Part shown: positions 15,301-28,072 of the stretch, piece after piece
Numbering within the stretch: position 1 is the stretch's first letter
How the letters are laid out: each line of letters begins with the position of its first letter
Source of the DNA: Daphnia carinata
Taxonomy: Eukaryota > Arthropoda > Branchiopoda > Diplostraca > Daphniidae
DNA: 64,000 nt
Reading direction: 5' to 3'
Assembly: GCF_022539665.2 (NCBI RefSeq)
Contig: NC_081334.1
Span: 7,906,424-7,970,423 of the forward strand
Made by a program: the position numbers and the translations under genes
Notes under the pieces: generated by a model
The model's input: the letters and a program-made list of their open reading frames with translations, nothing else
Database searches by the model: none
What the model was told of the DNA's origin: nothing

Positions 15301-18300
15301 AAAACTTATCGATTAAGAAATCTTGGTTTAATTTTGTTATCATTTTTTACTTCCATATAATAGGTAAAAATGAACTAATCAATTAGCATTGATTTCTCAA
15401 TTTTAATGTGGCAGATTAGGGACTGAATTCGGTTAGTGTCAAACATAGTACATAGAACTATACCGCGATTACAAGGCATTACATCTCGTAATTGATGAAA
15501 ATATTCCGACGTAAAACCTTAGAAAGGATGGATTCTAAATATCCGTCTATAGAGCCATGTTTGTGAGACATTGCTTATTTGGAGCTAGGGTTAAAAGTCG
15601 GTGCTTTCTGACAGTCGGCTATGGTGGCATCCCGACACCGGTCGATATATCGCTATCGAGCAGAAACCAGCCAACAGGGAAACACGGGCAAATTATCACC
15701 TGTTCCTTGATTTCTAAGCGTGCCTTAAAACAGTGACCATCAGCGCAAACACTGCTGGTTTTGTACATAGCACAAAGCTTAGACATGAACATACGGCTAA
15801 TCTAAGTTTGCAGACCTCTCTTTTGTAGGGTTCGGCTCCTTTCGCTACCATTTCGCCCTAAGCTAATGGGAATTTTAATTTGCATTAAAAATTCCGAATG
15901 CTTGCAATTTTTATACACTTCTACGGAATTGAAACATCATGGGGATCGTTCTATTTGTACAGATTGCATTGGGTCGTCCAAGATGCGCAGCAGTACTTAC
16001 TTTTCTAGCATTCTATACTCTTCCTATTTTGTAATGTTTGTGGGCGGAGAGAAAAAGACGGGCACATAATGCGGAAGGAAGGGGGAAAAAAATGAGCGAA
16101 GAAAAATGAGGAAGAAAAAAGGGCGGACGGCAACCAGCAAAAAAGGGAGGTAAGAAAGAAGGGGCGTGGGAGGAAAGTCAGAAACAGAACACAAATAGAA
16201 AGCAAGTAAAAAAATGAGAGGAAAAAAGATAAGAAAGAATCCAGGCGCAGCAAGAAGGCATTCATCATCAGGTCAAAAATCAAGATTCAGCGATAGAGCG
16301 AGGACCCCTAAGCCAAAGCACGTAAAACTAGCAAATCCTTACTTGAAAAAACTGTACAGTTATAAGCTTGATACCATTCACGTGTAGGTTTCGGCACTTG
16401 CGTGGGAGGCGATACATACAGTTAATTACGCTTAGGTCACTTTGCGGCTGGCCCGATATTTCAAATAAAACTGTAGACACACTGAAGCCCACGAGATGTC
16501 CACATTATGATTCCAGTCTTTTTTTTCCCATTTGCTTTAAACAAAGTAGTTAGTTATGGCTGAAACGCCTACCTAAACATCAATTAACTCTTCTTATTAA
16601 AATTTACATTTTTCCTGCTCAGGGAAAATTTTGCCTGAAAGTCGGTAGTTAAAAATAGCCCAATATTGGCCGACCTGGCCTGTCTTCGGGCAGTATCCAT
16701 CAGTTGCTAGCGGCAAAGCGTCGCCAATCTCCGTCAACGAGGAGGCGTGCGTTCTAGGTTGTTATTACTTTCTGCTGCCAGATGTTTACTCCGCCATCGT
16801 AACCATGGCGGAGCCTAGGCAAAGCCATTTTTCTTCTACCAAAAACCCAACAAGCCAACATTGCAAGGCAGTGGCAAAAAATAATAATAAAATAAACAAA
16901 ACAAAATAAAAACTAGCAAAGAAAAGTGATATATAAATAAAAAAGCAATAGTAGGACTCGAGTCAGAATCTGAATGGTTGCACAAGCATTTGCTTTTGTT
17001 TTTTTCTCGTTCATTTCTTTGCATTTCTAGTCTTCGAAGCGAGGCGGCGGAATAATAACGTTAGCATTTTCCGGACCAAGAATTAATGATGAAGAAACAA
17101 AAATAAATAAAATAAAGTAAATAAATAAAAATGAGAAAGGAACGTAAATAGGATGAGGCATGTTTGCACTTGCTCATTTCGATTTTCGCTATCTCCCGTG
17201 TTTCTATAGTTAACTACTATCGAACTCTGACAACCGCATCACGGCAAAACCCATTTCTTAGCAATACTTTGGAGGCATTAAGAACTCAGTAAACGTAATT
17301 CCATGTTGCCGAGGCCGCGGTACCCAAAGTTGTTATTGGATTGAATGCCTTGATACCGCTTGGTGTTGAACTTAACGTCTTAGCGCTGGTTTGAGTGCTT
17401 CGAGGCTCTCAGGCAAGTAGTTTGGCGTAGCAGAATGACGCTATGTTGAACTACTACTACACTGAAGCAACTATCGATTCGCTATTCGACTCCCGCTTCG
17501 CCAAGCTTTTCATGCTACCAAGTATGGAAACGAAGCCTTACACGCAACAGAGGCGAGTAACTCGGTGACTAGACAATCCTGCCGGTTCCGGAAACAAGTA
17601 GACGAAATACATATATAAAGAAAGAAAAAAATAATAAAAAAAAACGAAGAAAGAAAAATAAAAATAAAAGTACAAAAACGAAAGAAAGGGGCAAAGGACG
17701 TGGGAGAAGAGAGAAAAAAAAGGAGGGGGGAGGGGGTTAATCTAGGACCGAGAGGTTTGATGGATCGAGCTTTTGTTTACGCCGAACGGACTTTTCCCAA
17801 GACTTCTGTGCAATCCCGTGCAACGCCTACTACTCTCTAGTCCAGGCTGGTTCCGATCGAGGTCGAAAAAAGTTTATTCATCAATGTGAAGCGAGAGGGA
17901 CGCAAAAGTCATTACGCTGTTGACTGGCTGTTTTTCTGTAAGGACAATCAATGGACCATAACCTAGACCTTGATCTATTTCACGGTGATGACGAAGATCG
18001 CAACACACACGTGGCACCTCTATCCACGTACAAATTTAGAACACTTCAGATCAAGTGATTATCGGAATCGGTGGGGGGTTGTTGTGTGAAACGTCAGTAA
18101 CGCTAGCCTGTATAGGGATTTTCGTCAATCATATTAATGGTGCAGCGTTCAGAGCTTACCGACTCTCGCGTTGGGTATAGAGTACGTCCAGTTTTTCACA
18201 GACACTATCCTAAACGGTTTCAAGGACGTTGGCATTTCACGAGCGATTTTATCGGTATTAGGATGGTATTGGCAACTGCAGTCCTAGCTGTTTTGACTAC

Positions 18301-21300
18301 TTGTAGTTTATCGTGAATAAAACAGCTTAATATGGTTGTTAAAAATGTTTAATAATATAGAAAAAGAAATTCTATTTCAATTTCGTTGACATTGAGAAAA
18401 TGCTCAAGGACAATTTTCAGCGAATTGCCAATTCATTATTGGATTTAAATAAACAGAGTCTAGAGCGGCATATTTGGTAAAACTAGGCTACTTAAGGTAC
18501 ACCCTGCAGTTGTGAACGCAGACTAGCAAAATTGTACCTGTTCTGCTAAAATGGCATTATTTAAAGTAATACAAGTTGAACAGGCAAAGAAGACTTAGCC
18601 AAATGCTGCAACTGACTAAGATGAACGACAATTTTTACTTTGTAATTTGATATGGCAGTAAACTTGATTTAACGTTCTGAATGTTTGGCTTCGGTTCAAA
18701 ATCTAAAACTGAGGCTTAATGATGGTGATTAAAGAACTCTTTCTTTGTTTTCATCTTATTTAGTTTGAGTTTTAGTAGGTTTCTTAAACGCTGTTTCAAA
18801 AATGACGGTTTTCCGCTATTTTTTTCCGAAATGGTAATACGTCGCTTCAAATTTCGGTTAGCCTGTAGATACAGCCACATTTCAGAAGATGTCGTTAGAA
18901 AATGCGTAGGCATACAAAAAGGTTGAAGCTTTAGTTTATTGAAATAATAGGTAAAATAAAAACATGATTGGTACACGCAACACGCATAAAATCAATCAAT
19001 TATGCCATCCGTATAGCTGTTGTTTAACCTTTGCTTCGTTCCGGTTGCTCTCATGGCCAAGAAGCTTGTATAGCTGCTACACATACGCTTTGTCATGCGT
19101 TCCACTGTACGATTAACTGTGTATACTATACCCCATACACGTACTGTACATATACGCAAGACAGAAATCACGGAAGGGCGCAATGGGAATTATGCCAATA
19201 AAAGCGGCGACAGAACTTGCTAGGAATCTCAACCAGCTGCCTCAAACTGACCGTTGAATACTACGGACGTCTAATATATAGATGCTACGTACGACACGCA
19301 CTTCATCCGCAGTGCAAACCAGTTTGCCCAGTACTTCTTTATGAGAACGAGATCTTAATAAGATGCAAAAACGCCAAGTGCCACTGTAGAGTATAACTTG
19401 CTCGTCGTTCCGGTAGCCCCGTACCGCCAAACGGAGTCAACTAGCGAGAGAAATAGAATCACGTATTGATCTGTGTGAATTGTGTAAGTGGATTCACAGG
19501 TAACACTGTTAGCGATCGCTAGAACGGGTGTATCGTAACAATTCCTAGCAAAAAAGCTGCTCTTTTAAAATCGTGGAAAAATCCGTACTATGGAACGACT
19601 ATTTGTACTTCCCCTCGCCATATACCAACATCACGTCCCATTCACTCTAAAGGTTATTTATCTATAGTCCACTTGTTAGCTAGATACACAGGCCAGGAAG
19701 TTTCTTCTCTTCTGGACGTTTTCATGCGTTTCCCGACACTAAAGCACAGAGATGACGGTTAGTATGTATTAACAAATGCGGTCCAATAACTCAATGGCAA
19801 GCTCTGGTCCATCAAAGGTACTTGGGAAACTACATTTTTCAACACAGAACAATTAGGAACCGCATACATCGATTTTGTTACAACTACTTTTTTAAACGCG
19901 TATTTTTTTCTCCAGATTTTTTCTTTTATCTTAAAGAGTGAAAGCTGTGTAATAAACCAAGAGTACGAGACACACTAAAGTACCATTGAAAGTTTAAAAA
20001 ATCTGATCGGTTTTTCAACGACTAAAATGCGCACTACACCATTTCTTTGATTAATAATGAAGGCGTTGCAGTAAGGAAGGGAAAAGAAAGTAAACTGTGT
20101 ATCTAGACTGCTTGGTTTTGATTAGGCTACATTAATCTATCATTCACTAAATCTCAAATTGCTGTTCACTTTATAACACTGGCAAGTACGAGCGGGAAAA
20201 ACATTGTTTATAAATAAATTTTATTATTTCTTTGGCAATTACATTATTTATTGGCTAAGCAAAATATATTAGCCCAGAGTAAGGAAACGAAGGCACGTAA
20301 ATTACTAGCTCATTCACGAAAAAATCACGCCAAATGACGAAATTATAAAGAGTTGGATTTACAACTTTTTGCTAACTTGACACGGCTTCAGTAATAGTGA
20401 GGATTATAGCGTTGAAGAACAATCTAAATAAATCACTTTATTCAGAATCAAACTGCTCAACGGCAAATTCCAAAACTATCTAACAAGCACTTAGTTAATC
20501 TGTACTATGAATTTCAAACAATCTGAAAAAGTGATCTACTAAAATTATTCAGCCTTAGACCGATGCTTAGGTCTTCAGTTGTTGAATTTCACATTTTTTA
20601 TTTGATCTTCGAAAGGAAAAAAAACGCTGCACATGTGTCATGTAGTTCGGTGTACAAGTTTTGGCACAATTTTTAGAACAGTACCTGTCGTGAGGCAGTG
20701 CCCACACACTGTAGAACATTTTTCATAGAAACATTTTTCCGGGGGGATGAGATTGGGGTAAAATTTTAGCACTCTTCTCAAAAGGTTCTATCTGCCAATA
20801 TTCGCGAGACGTCTAATATTGTCTAAAAAATCTCAGTAAAGAAGCTGCCAAGCATGATCGTATAAGTTCTTGGGAAAATAAAGAAGAGATGCTTGCCTGA
20901 AGATTTAGTTAAATATTTATGTATTATTTGGGATTGTTTAAAATCAAATAGCTCCAGATAATGTTAAACAAGTCTCTGTATGTGCCCTGTCTGTCTGGAG
21001 GATGACAGACTTCTTTTGTCTTTAATCAATTCCGCCATGCCATGAATACATTGTCTGCTGTATAGGCCAACATTGATTTGCTATCCCAGGTCAGACTTTC
21101 CTATTCTCAACTACCTTTATACTGTGATAAGAATGGTTACACGTATGCTGCTCTCGGACATCACCCGCATGTTTCATCTCAGACCGTAGCGGGAGTGAAA
21201 AGATGTTATCCATCGTTGAACTAAATGTTCATTAGATCATATGGTTTCATGGTACGTCTTTATCGTTAAACCTTAGACTGAGTGGGCAGCAGCCTCAAAT

Positions 21301-24300
21301 GTTCACCTCGGCGCGCATATTGCTTGCCAAAGTCCTGTTTTTTTTCGTTTATCAGTAAACCGTTTCCAGAAAATGTAGAGAATAGTTGTTGGGAATACAA
21401 GCAAAGCCGTGCTTGCTTAATCTTGCTCTGGGTAAAGTTGGTGGACAGATGTCCCAGCTATGGAAAATTTCCCACAGGGAATCCACTGACAGTATTTTTC
21501 TATTGAATAACTGAAAATAGTACGTCTTCCGTGACCTGCTTTTGTTTTTTTTTTGTTTGTTATTTCTGCGAGTCTTCCAATTCAAATTGCAATGGTATGT
21601 ATTAAAAACCGAAACAAAAAGTCTGTCGACGAAGAATGCAAAATATCTGCTCTTAGGCATATTACTGTTAAATAATATGAAATCAGTTTCGTAACGCAAT
21701 AATAATAGTCTACCGAACATCATTTCATAGATTTTTATAAAATGAACGTAGGGAGCTTCTTGCCTAACCACCATTTCATCTTCCAATTCTCTTCCATGCA
21801 TTGGAATAGATCCATCTTTTGCCATCTAATGGGACGCAGAATTACTTTTTCCATCCGTTCGGATATTCGACAATTGCGGTTTTCTATGGACCCTGCTATA
21901 ACCTAATATAACTAAAGGTTCCGGATCACCCATTGTCTCCCGAAAAGATGTTGGAGGAAATTGGAGGAATCTCAATTTTTAAGGGAATTCTTCAGAAGCT
22001 GAAAAAACGATTTGTTCGGCATAGATGGGGCAGATATCCCGTATTTTTAAGAGATGCTTCCTACATGGCATTGTTTGTATCCCTTATCTGCTAGTTCTGG
22101 ATGATGAAATTGTCATTAATGCATAATGGTGGCCACCAGGCAATAAGTTGGGAAGGGTAGTTTAAGTCCAGACGCCTTTTGCTAATGCCCCAGGTGTTAC
22201 GAAAACTGTCTGGAAAAAGTAGAGTCTAGTCTTTTTTTGTTAGACCCCCAACCCCCATCCCCCAGGCTAAGATGACAAATCATGGGTGATAACTTTTATA
22301 AGGAATTTCTTTCAAAAGTGTGTTGTGCAAATAATATACATATAAATAATAAAAAATTTTTTAATCAGCCACCATGAAATAAGTGATTATATAGATATTA
22401 ATAGGTAAATGTTTCAAGAAGAAGCTATCTGTTTGTGTGAAATATACGTTAAATTTTCAAAAAAAAAGAAAAAGTTTAAGAGAAACATCTTTTTGTGTTT
22501 TTATCAGCTGTGTGCATTACAGCCTTAGATAAAAAAAAACACATTTTGCTTTTTAAAATTTTCCCATATGAAAATGCTTGTAACAATTACCCAGAAATGG
22601 GTAGCTCGCTTCAAGGGCTGTTGATTGCAATCAAATCTAGCAATATCGTAATTAATTTTGCAGATAAATAATTAAAACAAATTTATGTTCATTTTTTTTC
22701 AATTACCGTATGTATTTTACCGTATACTATATATTGCATACATTGACTCACTGGAAATATTTATGGTTAGCAGAATTCATATTGATCGCTTTAAAACATT
22801 TAAAGGACGTTAAAATATAGATAATCAAAATTTAAATTAGGTTGTTTGACTAGTTTAATCACTAAAATAATCAAATTAATGCCCTGGTGGCGACGGCAGA
22901 CACTTTGTCCATAGAGAAAACCATAGGCCCGTTTATGTATAAAGTAGTACATATTGCCTCGCAACCACGCTGTAAAAACCAATCTGCCAGGCCATGATTC
23001 AGTGTTAAGTTCAAGTTCACTGCTGCTTGAAGCACTGCCATCCTTGCCACTTTTTAACCCAAATTTTGAGGGAGTGGCCATAGAATTTAGAACCTCCTGT
23101 TCTATGACCATGCCTCAACTGCTTTTACTTTTCATTTCTGGTTATCATGGTTTTGATATAACAGCTGAATTGTTTCCTTTTTTTTCAGGCTCGAGTGATT
23201 TAATTCCAGTAAAAGGGAGAGGTCCAAACCCTGCCCAAGAGCATGAAGGTCCGCAACCTTATTTCGACGTTGATTTTCAGCGTAACGTAACCGCCATTTC
23301 AACTCAGACAGCATTTCTTCATTGCAGAGTCAAGGACTTGGGAGGGAAAGCCGTAAGTTATTTGATTAATTTTGCTATTGTTTTGTGTATTTCCCTTCGC
23401 CAATAGAACTATACTGGAATATAAGTATAAAATAAAAACGTAAGGTACATTTTTCATAATCTAATTCAAAAATAAATCTTCATTCTGCATTTGCTGAAAA
23501 TGAGTGAATTAAGGGCTGAATATACTGTTCTGTTAAAAAATATATTCTTGCAGGTATCTTGGATAAGACAGCGAGAATTAAATGGAATCATTCGCCCCGT
23601 GATATTGACAACAGGCTTATTTACTTACACTTCCGATCAACGATTCAGTGTGTTACAGCGTGCTGTGTCTGAGTATTCACCAACGGATGAGACCTTGACA
23701 GAGTGGGTGTTGCAGATTAAGTTCGTGCAGCCCCGAGACTCTGGAATCTACGAATGCCAAGTCAGCACCGAACCTCGTATATCGGAAAATTTCTACTTGA
23801 ATGTCGTTGGTAAGTGATGATTAACATTACTAGTATCGCTGTAACACCGCGAAACTTCTTTCGAAAAAAACTGCAGCAGTAAGTCTATTTTGATTTGATG
23901 CTTGGTTGTTTTGATTAAAATTATCGCATTAATTTTGTGATTAGAAAGTTGGCATAGGTTCAATATGAATTGAAGACCAGCAGTAGACGTATTCCAGCGA
24001 TTAGTAATTTTTGGAAAATGTTGAAATTCTTTTTGGTGTAATAAATTATTTGTTATGTCAATCGCGTCATATGGAGAATATTTGGTTTTCTCGTTATTTA
24101 CAGTTGTTAATACTTATAACTCATTTTGCATTGAAGTTTTGTCTAAAATTACATTACATTTATTAATCTAGTAATTATTCCATTTGTTCTAGTGTAAATT
24201 TTTTATTAGTTTTTAATCACTTTCCATATTTTCGAAACTTCACTTCCACTGTCAGTTGAATTATTTTCGTTAAATAAAATTGTGTTGATGTCTTAGATTG

Positions 24301-26707
24301 CAAGACGTTGACGAAATTTTTTTATACTTTTTTTCCAAATAAATTTATGCTTATAGGCAGCATCAGAGATTGCAGAGTTTGCGAAGGGCATTCGTTTGAG
24401 AAACATGACACTATAAGACTGAAATTAACAACACAATTTAAAGAATAAAAATTTATTTAATTCCACCATGAAACAATTACTTGGCTGCTTAGGTTAACTG
24501 TCAATACTCATAAGTTTCCACACCATACGTCGTGGTATAGAGTTCTGGTGTTATTGCCAGAAATCCCACAAAGAAATGCCGCTCAAGCAGCGTAAAATTT
24601 CTAAAATTTTGCAACGGGCTTTATTAATAAGGATCCATTTTATTAGTAAAACGCAGTTTTTTGTAGATGAAGTCGAAAGGTTTTTTTCCCGCTTCTGTTG
24701 ACTTGGGCGGAAAATCGAACATGTATAGTGTTCTGATTTATCCTTGCTAAATTTCTGTACTAGCCTTTGTTGGGAATGGGAAAAAACATTCATTGTGATG
24801 AAAAAGATTTCTCGTACCACATGTTTTTATAATATTGGAATTTTAAAATAACTCCGAAGAAAAATTGCAGAAAAGCAAATTGGTCTTGTATTAATTGTTC
24901 GTGCAATCAAAATCAATCAGAAAGAAGTTGTGAGATGTGACCATATAGGGACGCAACTTAGCATAGGCTTTTCGTATATACCAATAACTGTATGAATCAA
25001 AGGCTACTGTAGATAATTTTAAGATTATAACAATGGTAATCAGTGGGATATTTTTAAAACTAAAGCCGAATTTATTTGGTTCTTTCTTTTCACAGAGATA
25101 AAGTAAAAGTACCTTGAATATTTTATATAATGTAACTACCATAGTGTGTTTCTAATCTTTCCAATATGAAAAAGGAATAATGAAATAAAATTTCATGTGA
25201 AAAATGTGAATTTAGAAGAATTTGGATTGACAAATAAAAGTATAATTCGTTAATTTTCTTTTACAGAATCGAAGGCAAAAATGATTGGTTCCTCGGACAT
25301 GTACGTTAAGCAAGGCAGCACACTTAGCCTAACCTGCCTTGTTACCCAAGCGATCGAACACGCAACAATTTTTTGGTATCACGATCTAAGTGTTATCGAT
25401 GACAGTCAAGTGGTTGTTCGAATAGACCAACACTTTGACTCCTCCATATCCACGCTTACCAGTCGTTTGCGTATAAGCAACTTACAGCCGATTCATTCTG
25501 GAAACTACACTTGCTTAACAACCGCTGCTGATCCGGCATCGACTATGGTTCATGTCATAAACGGTACGTCTCACGGTTGGCATATTCTGAGTAAGGGAAA
25601 CAAGAGGTATGAACACGATGGTATTGTGTGCAGAGTGTGCAGCTTAGACGGTGTTCTAGTCTCATTAAATTTTCCTTTTAAAGAACGCAAGTTGATAAAA
25701 CACTACCAGCATGAAGAGACCTATAATAAATATGCTGTACATCCAGCTTGTAATGGCTTGGAAGTACTGATTATACTTACCTAGTATAAACGGGGAGCGA
25801 AAGCCCCTTCTCACCCGTTTGATGTCCTTGTGGTAGTTCCCAGTTTAAGAAACTCATACGGCAGGCCAGGCTCCCAAGTGCCTTCCTAAAACCTACCTGA
25901 CAGGTTCTTGAAAGCCGCTTCCATCCCTCCAACATGAGCCTGGGACTTTATGCAGCTCCTTGTGATAAAAAGAAAGATAAATTTAAATGGTTTCCTTAAC
26001 GCAATTTAATCATTTGCCCCTCTGTTCCATTGTCTAACAAACCTATACCCTAATCACTCGGCTTGCTTAAATGATTAAAGCCGTCGCATTCGTAAGAATT
26101 TATGTGGCATTTGAATCTTATTTTTAAACGTTTATCACTTTTATTAAAGCTAGTCACCATTCAGCATGACTATAGTCATAATCTAATAATAAATGAGGAA
26201 TTTACTATAATTTCTGTTTCATTTCATTTTATTGGTAAAAGTTATAAGCATCTCTATTATTACTTATAAGAAATAATTATAACTTAGTAGACAAAATTAT
26301 ATTACTTATACCAACCACGGGTGTTCAGAATGCTGAGAGCCATTTTAGAGGTTCTTAAAACGGATATGCGCGTTATTGGTATATTTTAATATTGGGTTTC
26401 GTTAAGTCTGTAATGTAATAATTGAAGGGTAAAGCGAATGTATTCACATTAATATTCCTCTTCTGTCATTTCTATCGACATAAATACGAAAGTTTAATTT
26501 CATGAGCATGATCGATTATTATAAATATGATCGCCGGTGATTCCTTAATCTTTATGGTTTTTTTTAGGTGAACATCCAGCTGCCATGCAACATGGCAATA
26601 CAGGAATATCATTATTGCTTCAGGATTCAAGTTGCTGGATACCAATAGTTTCACGGATATTCATTGAACTATTTGTGTCTGTTTTATCGTACAATTATTA
26701 TAGATAA
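3304..26707 (+). CDS. dpr: Dpr-family cell-surface protein with two Ig domains
   Basis: Five coding exons: 3304-3388, 23189-23352, 23554-23809, 25267-25563 and 26568-26707. They total 942 nt (313 codons plus stop), with phases matching at every GT-AG junction. Residues 1-26 form a hydrophobic signal peptide. Ig1 has Cys74 (FLHCRV), Trp86 (VSWIR) and Cys151 in DSGIYECQVSTEP. Ig2 has Cys192, Trp205 (FWY) and Cys251 (SGNYTC). The phrase FTYTSDQRF and the run VHVINGEHPAAMQHGN are hallmarks of insect Dpr proteins. The C-terminus (residues about 281-307) is hydrophobic, fitting a membrane or GPI anchor. Dpr proteins bind DIP partners and help specify synapses; that role is family knowledge. The Ig1 C-C' turn and the loop before TEWVLQI look longer than in fly Dprs. 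Which of the many dpr paralogues this is cannot be told by eye. Confidence 0.92.
3531..3760. repeat. Pyrimidine-rich tract
   Basis: About 230 bp of T/C-dominated sequence with several T runs (for example 3536-3551 and 3743-3754), directly inside the start of intron 1. It produces lysine-rich shadow frames on the minus strand that are not genes. Confidence 0.6.
7667..7688. repeat. (GT)11 microsatellite
   Basis: Eleven uninterrupted GT units follow a short T run inside intron 1 of the dpr-like gene. Confidence 0.9.
10449..11136. other. Intronic open frames on both strands, unidentified
   Basis: A + frame at 10449-10715 (88 codons) and a - frame at 10675-11136 (153 codons) overlap slightly at about 10.7 kb. 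Another - frame lies at 11510-11884 (124 codons). None has a motif I recognise, and the frames are not joined by convincing splice sites. They may be chance frames in a slightly GC-richer part of the intron, or unrecognised intronic exons. I do not call a gene here. Confidence 0.2.
16050..16255. repeat. Purine-rich tract
   Basis: About 200 bp of almost uninterrupted A/G on the + strand inside intron 1. Its minus-strand reading gives a Phe/Ser/Leu-rich shadow frame that is not a gene. Confidence 0.6.
17617..17738. repeat. Purine-rich tract ending in a G-run cluster
   Basis: About 120 bp of A/G sequence (GAAAGAAAAA-type units) ending in GGAGGGGGGAGGGGG near 17720-17735. Such G-run clusters can adopt unusual DNA structures; none is demonstrated here. 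Confidence 0.6.
22151..22264 (+). repeat. Interspersed repeat R2, copy 1 (left arm only)
   Basis: About 115 bp closely matching 59873-59990, including GGGAAGGGTAGTTTAAGTC and CCCCAGGTGTTACGAAAACT. The second copy continues into an inverted arm to form a hairpin; this copy stops after CCCCCAGG, so it is truncated. It lies within intron 1 of the dpr-like gene. Confidence 0.75.
22370..22980 (+). repeat. Interspersed repeat R1, copy 1
   Basis: About 600 bp that aligns by eye with 55430-56620 once the MITE at 55866-56305 is removed. Shared blocks include GTTAAATTTTCA, AAAAGTTTAAG, a CCCTGGTGGCGAC/CCCTAGTGGCGAC block and AGTAGTACATATTGCCTCGC near the right edge. It ends about 200 bp before the second exon of the dpr-like gene. 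Its class is unknown to me. Confidence 0.65.
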
Positions 26708-26855
26708 TACGATCTTTCTCTGATTTGGAAAAAATGTTAAATATCTCGTTTTCTGTATAATTAATTTGAGCTGCCTCCATACACCAATTTTTCCAGCTGT
26801 ATTTGTAATGTACACATTATTTCTCCCTTATGTATTATCGTTTCTTGGTAGCCAT

Positions 26856-26861
26856 AATAAA
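26856..26861 (+). terminator. Poly(A) signal AATAAA of the dpr-like gene
   Basis: Canonical AATAAA 149 bp after the stop codon, with a second at 26893-26898. They are suitably placed for 3' end formation of the dpr-like transcript. Confidence 0.5.
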
Positions 26862-27211
26862 GTTGAAATTGAACGGAAAACATTGTTCCCGTAATAAAAT
26901 AACATCTTGTTATGTGGAGTTATCAGTTGAAAATTAATTTAAACGCAATTGAAAAATTGCTGAAAAATATTTATTTATTTACGAACGAAGTAGCTTTGCG
27001 AGATAAATCGTCCCCAGCAGAAAAGCTGCACAAAAAACGACGCGTGGTCTGATCTTGTCACCTTTTTGCCGTTTTTCCAAACGAAAATTTTATCTACCTT
27101 TTATCTTCTTTAACCAAGAAGTTACCGTCAGCCGGATAACATGGAAGCTACAGGGGTTTCCAAGAACTTGATCGGCTTGAGAGGCATCCACCCGTGCTCG
27201 TGCCTAGTTGA

Positions 27212-27484
27212 CGTATTCGGTATCCGTCCTACCAGCTCATCGGAAACGTTTACTTTGTAGTGGTCCGAGAAAGGATGTTGCCACACCCCGAAAATTCACT
27301 CTACCGGAGGAACATTGACCACGCCAAAATTCCTATCACCACTGAAACCGCAGCCATAGAAGACCTGGACCTGGACGCAAATAACTTCCATCCGTCCACC
27401 CTTATAATCCTCACCCAGGAAAACAACACAGCCATTGAAACCGATTTTCTCATCCTACTAGAGGCAAGACACAACGCACCTTGA
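27212..27484 (+). other. Unidentified open frame, possibly mobile-element-derived
   Basis: An open frame of about 90 codons ends at a TGA at 27484. It contains IGNVYFVVVRERMLPHPENS and an acidic middle (IEDLDLDANN). There is no clear start or splice site, and base composition is more GC-rich than the surroundings. The frame is interrupted upstream by stops, which suggests a decayed coding remnant. I do not recognise the family. Confidence 0.25.
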
Positions 27485-28024
27485 CGGCAACAAGCCCCAA
27501 CATGCCGACGCGGATCAGGGCGACAACAGCTGGCAACAGTGTAACCTCAATCCCCTGATCCTCCACCAGTTTCACTACCATCACCAGTTAAAACACCTAA
27601 TGAATCACTGATTATTATATTATCCCCCTGCCTGGTCTTCTTTTGCCACACATTGAGAAGTTGGAGATTTGGCAATACAACTAAAGTTTTACTCAATTTT
27701 TTCCGCTTTGTTTGCATTACGGTGACAAGTGATCATCGTAGTAAACCATCAATCCGTTATCATAAAGACCAGCCATAAACAAAGATATTTTTATTTTGCC
27801 AATAAACATGCGTAAAAGTAGCTAATCCCTCACAATTTGCCTTTAAATTACTGGATAACATTTTAGTTTAAATGCAGAGGTACCTCCCCCCTTCTTTTTA
27901 AGAAATTTTTTTTTAGTTTATTTTTCAGCTCAGCAACGCTAGTTGAAATGGGAGGCAACGACAGTCAGCCTTCTATTATATGTCTGGGTATTTGGCAACT
28001 ACTGCTGTTATTAGTAGCAGGAGT

Positions 28025-28072
28025 GGCATTCCCTCTGGCATTCCCTCCGGCATTCCATCCGGCATTCCCTCA
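28025..28072. repeat. 12-bp minisatellite, 4 units
   Basis: Four tandem copies of GGCATTCCCTCN with single-base differences. On the minus strand it would read as a Gly-Met-Pro-Glu repeat in a short frame that is not otherwise supported. Confidence 0.8.

Larger units (their letters stand above)
3389..23188 (+). other. First intron of the dpr-like gene, about 19.8 kb
   Basis: Donor is TATG|GTAAGT at 3389; acceptor is TTTTTTCAG|GC ending at 23188. A very long first intron between the signal-peptide exon and the first Ig exon is typical of dpr genes. The interior holds pyrimidine and purine tracts, a GT microsatellite, a few medium open frames near 10.4-11.9 kb without recognisable domains, and two interspersed repeats near 22.2-23.0 kb. 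No intronic gene is supported. Regulatory elements are likely but cannot be placed by eye. Confidence 0.85.

Noticed and set aside
16005-16283. 92-codon minus-strand frame
   Set aside because: Ser/Phe/Leu-rich reading of a purine tract; no conserved motif.
21352-21825. 157-codon minus-strand frame in dpr intron 1
   Set aside because: No recognisable domain, no splice context, and a lysine-rich middle from a T-rich run; probably chance.
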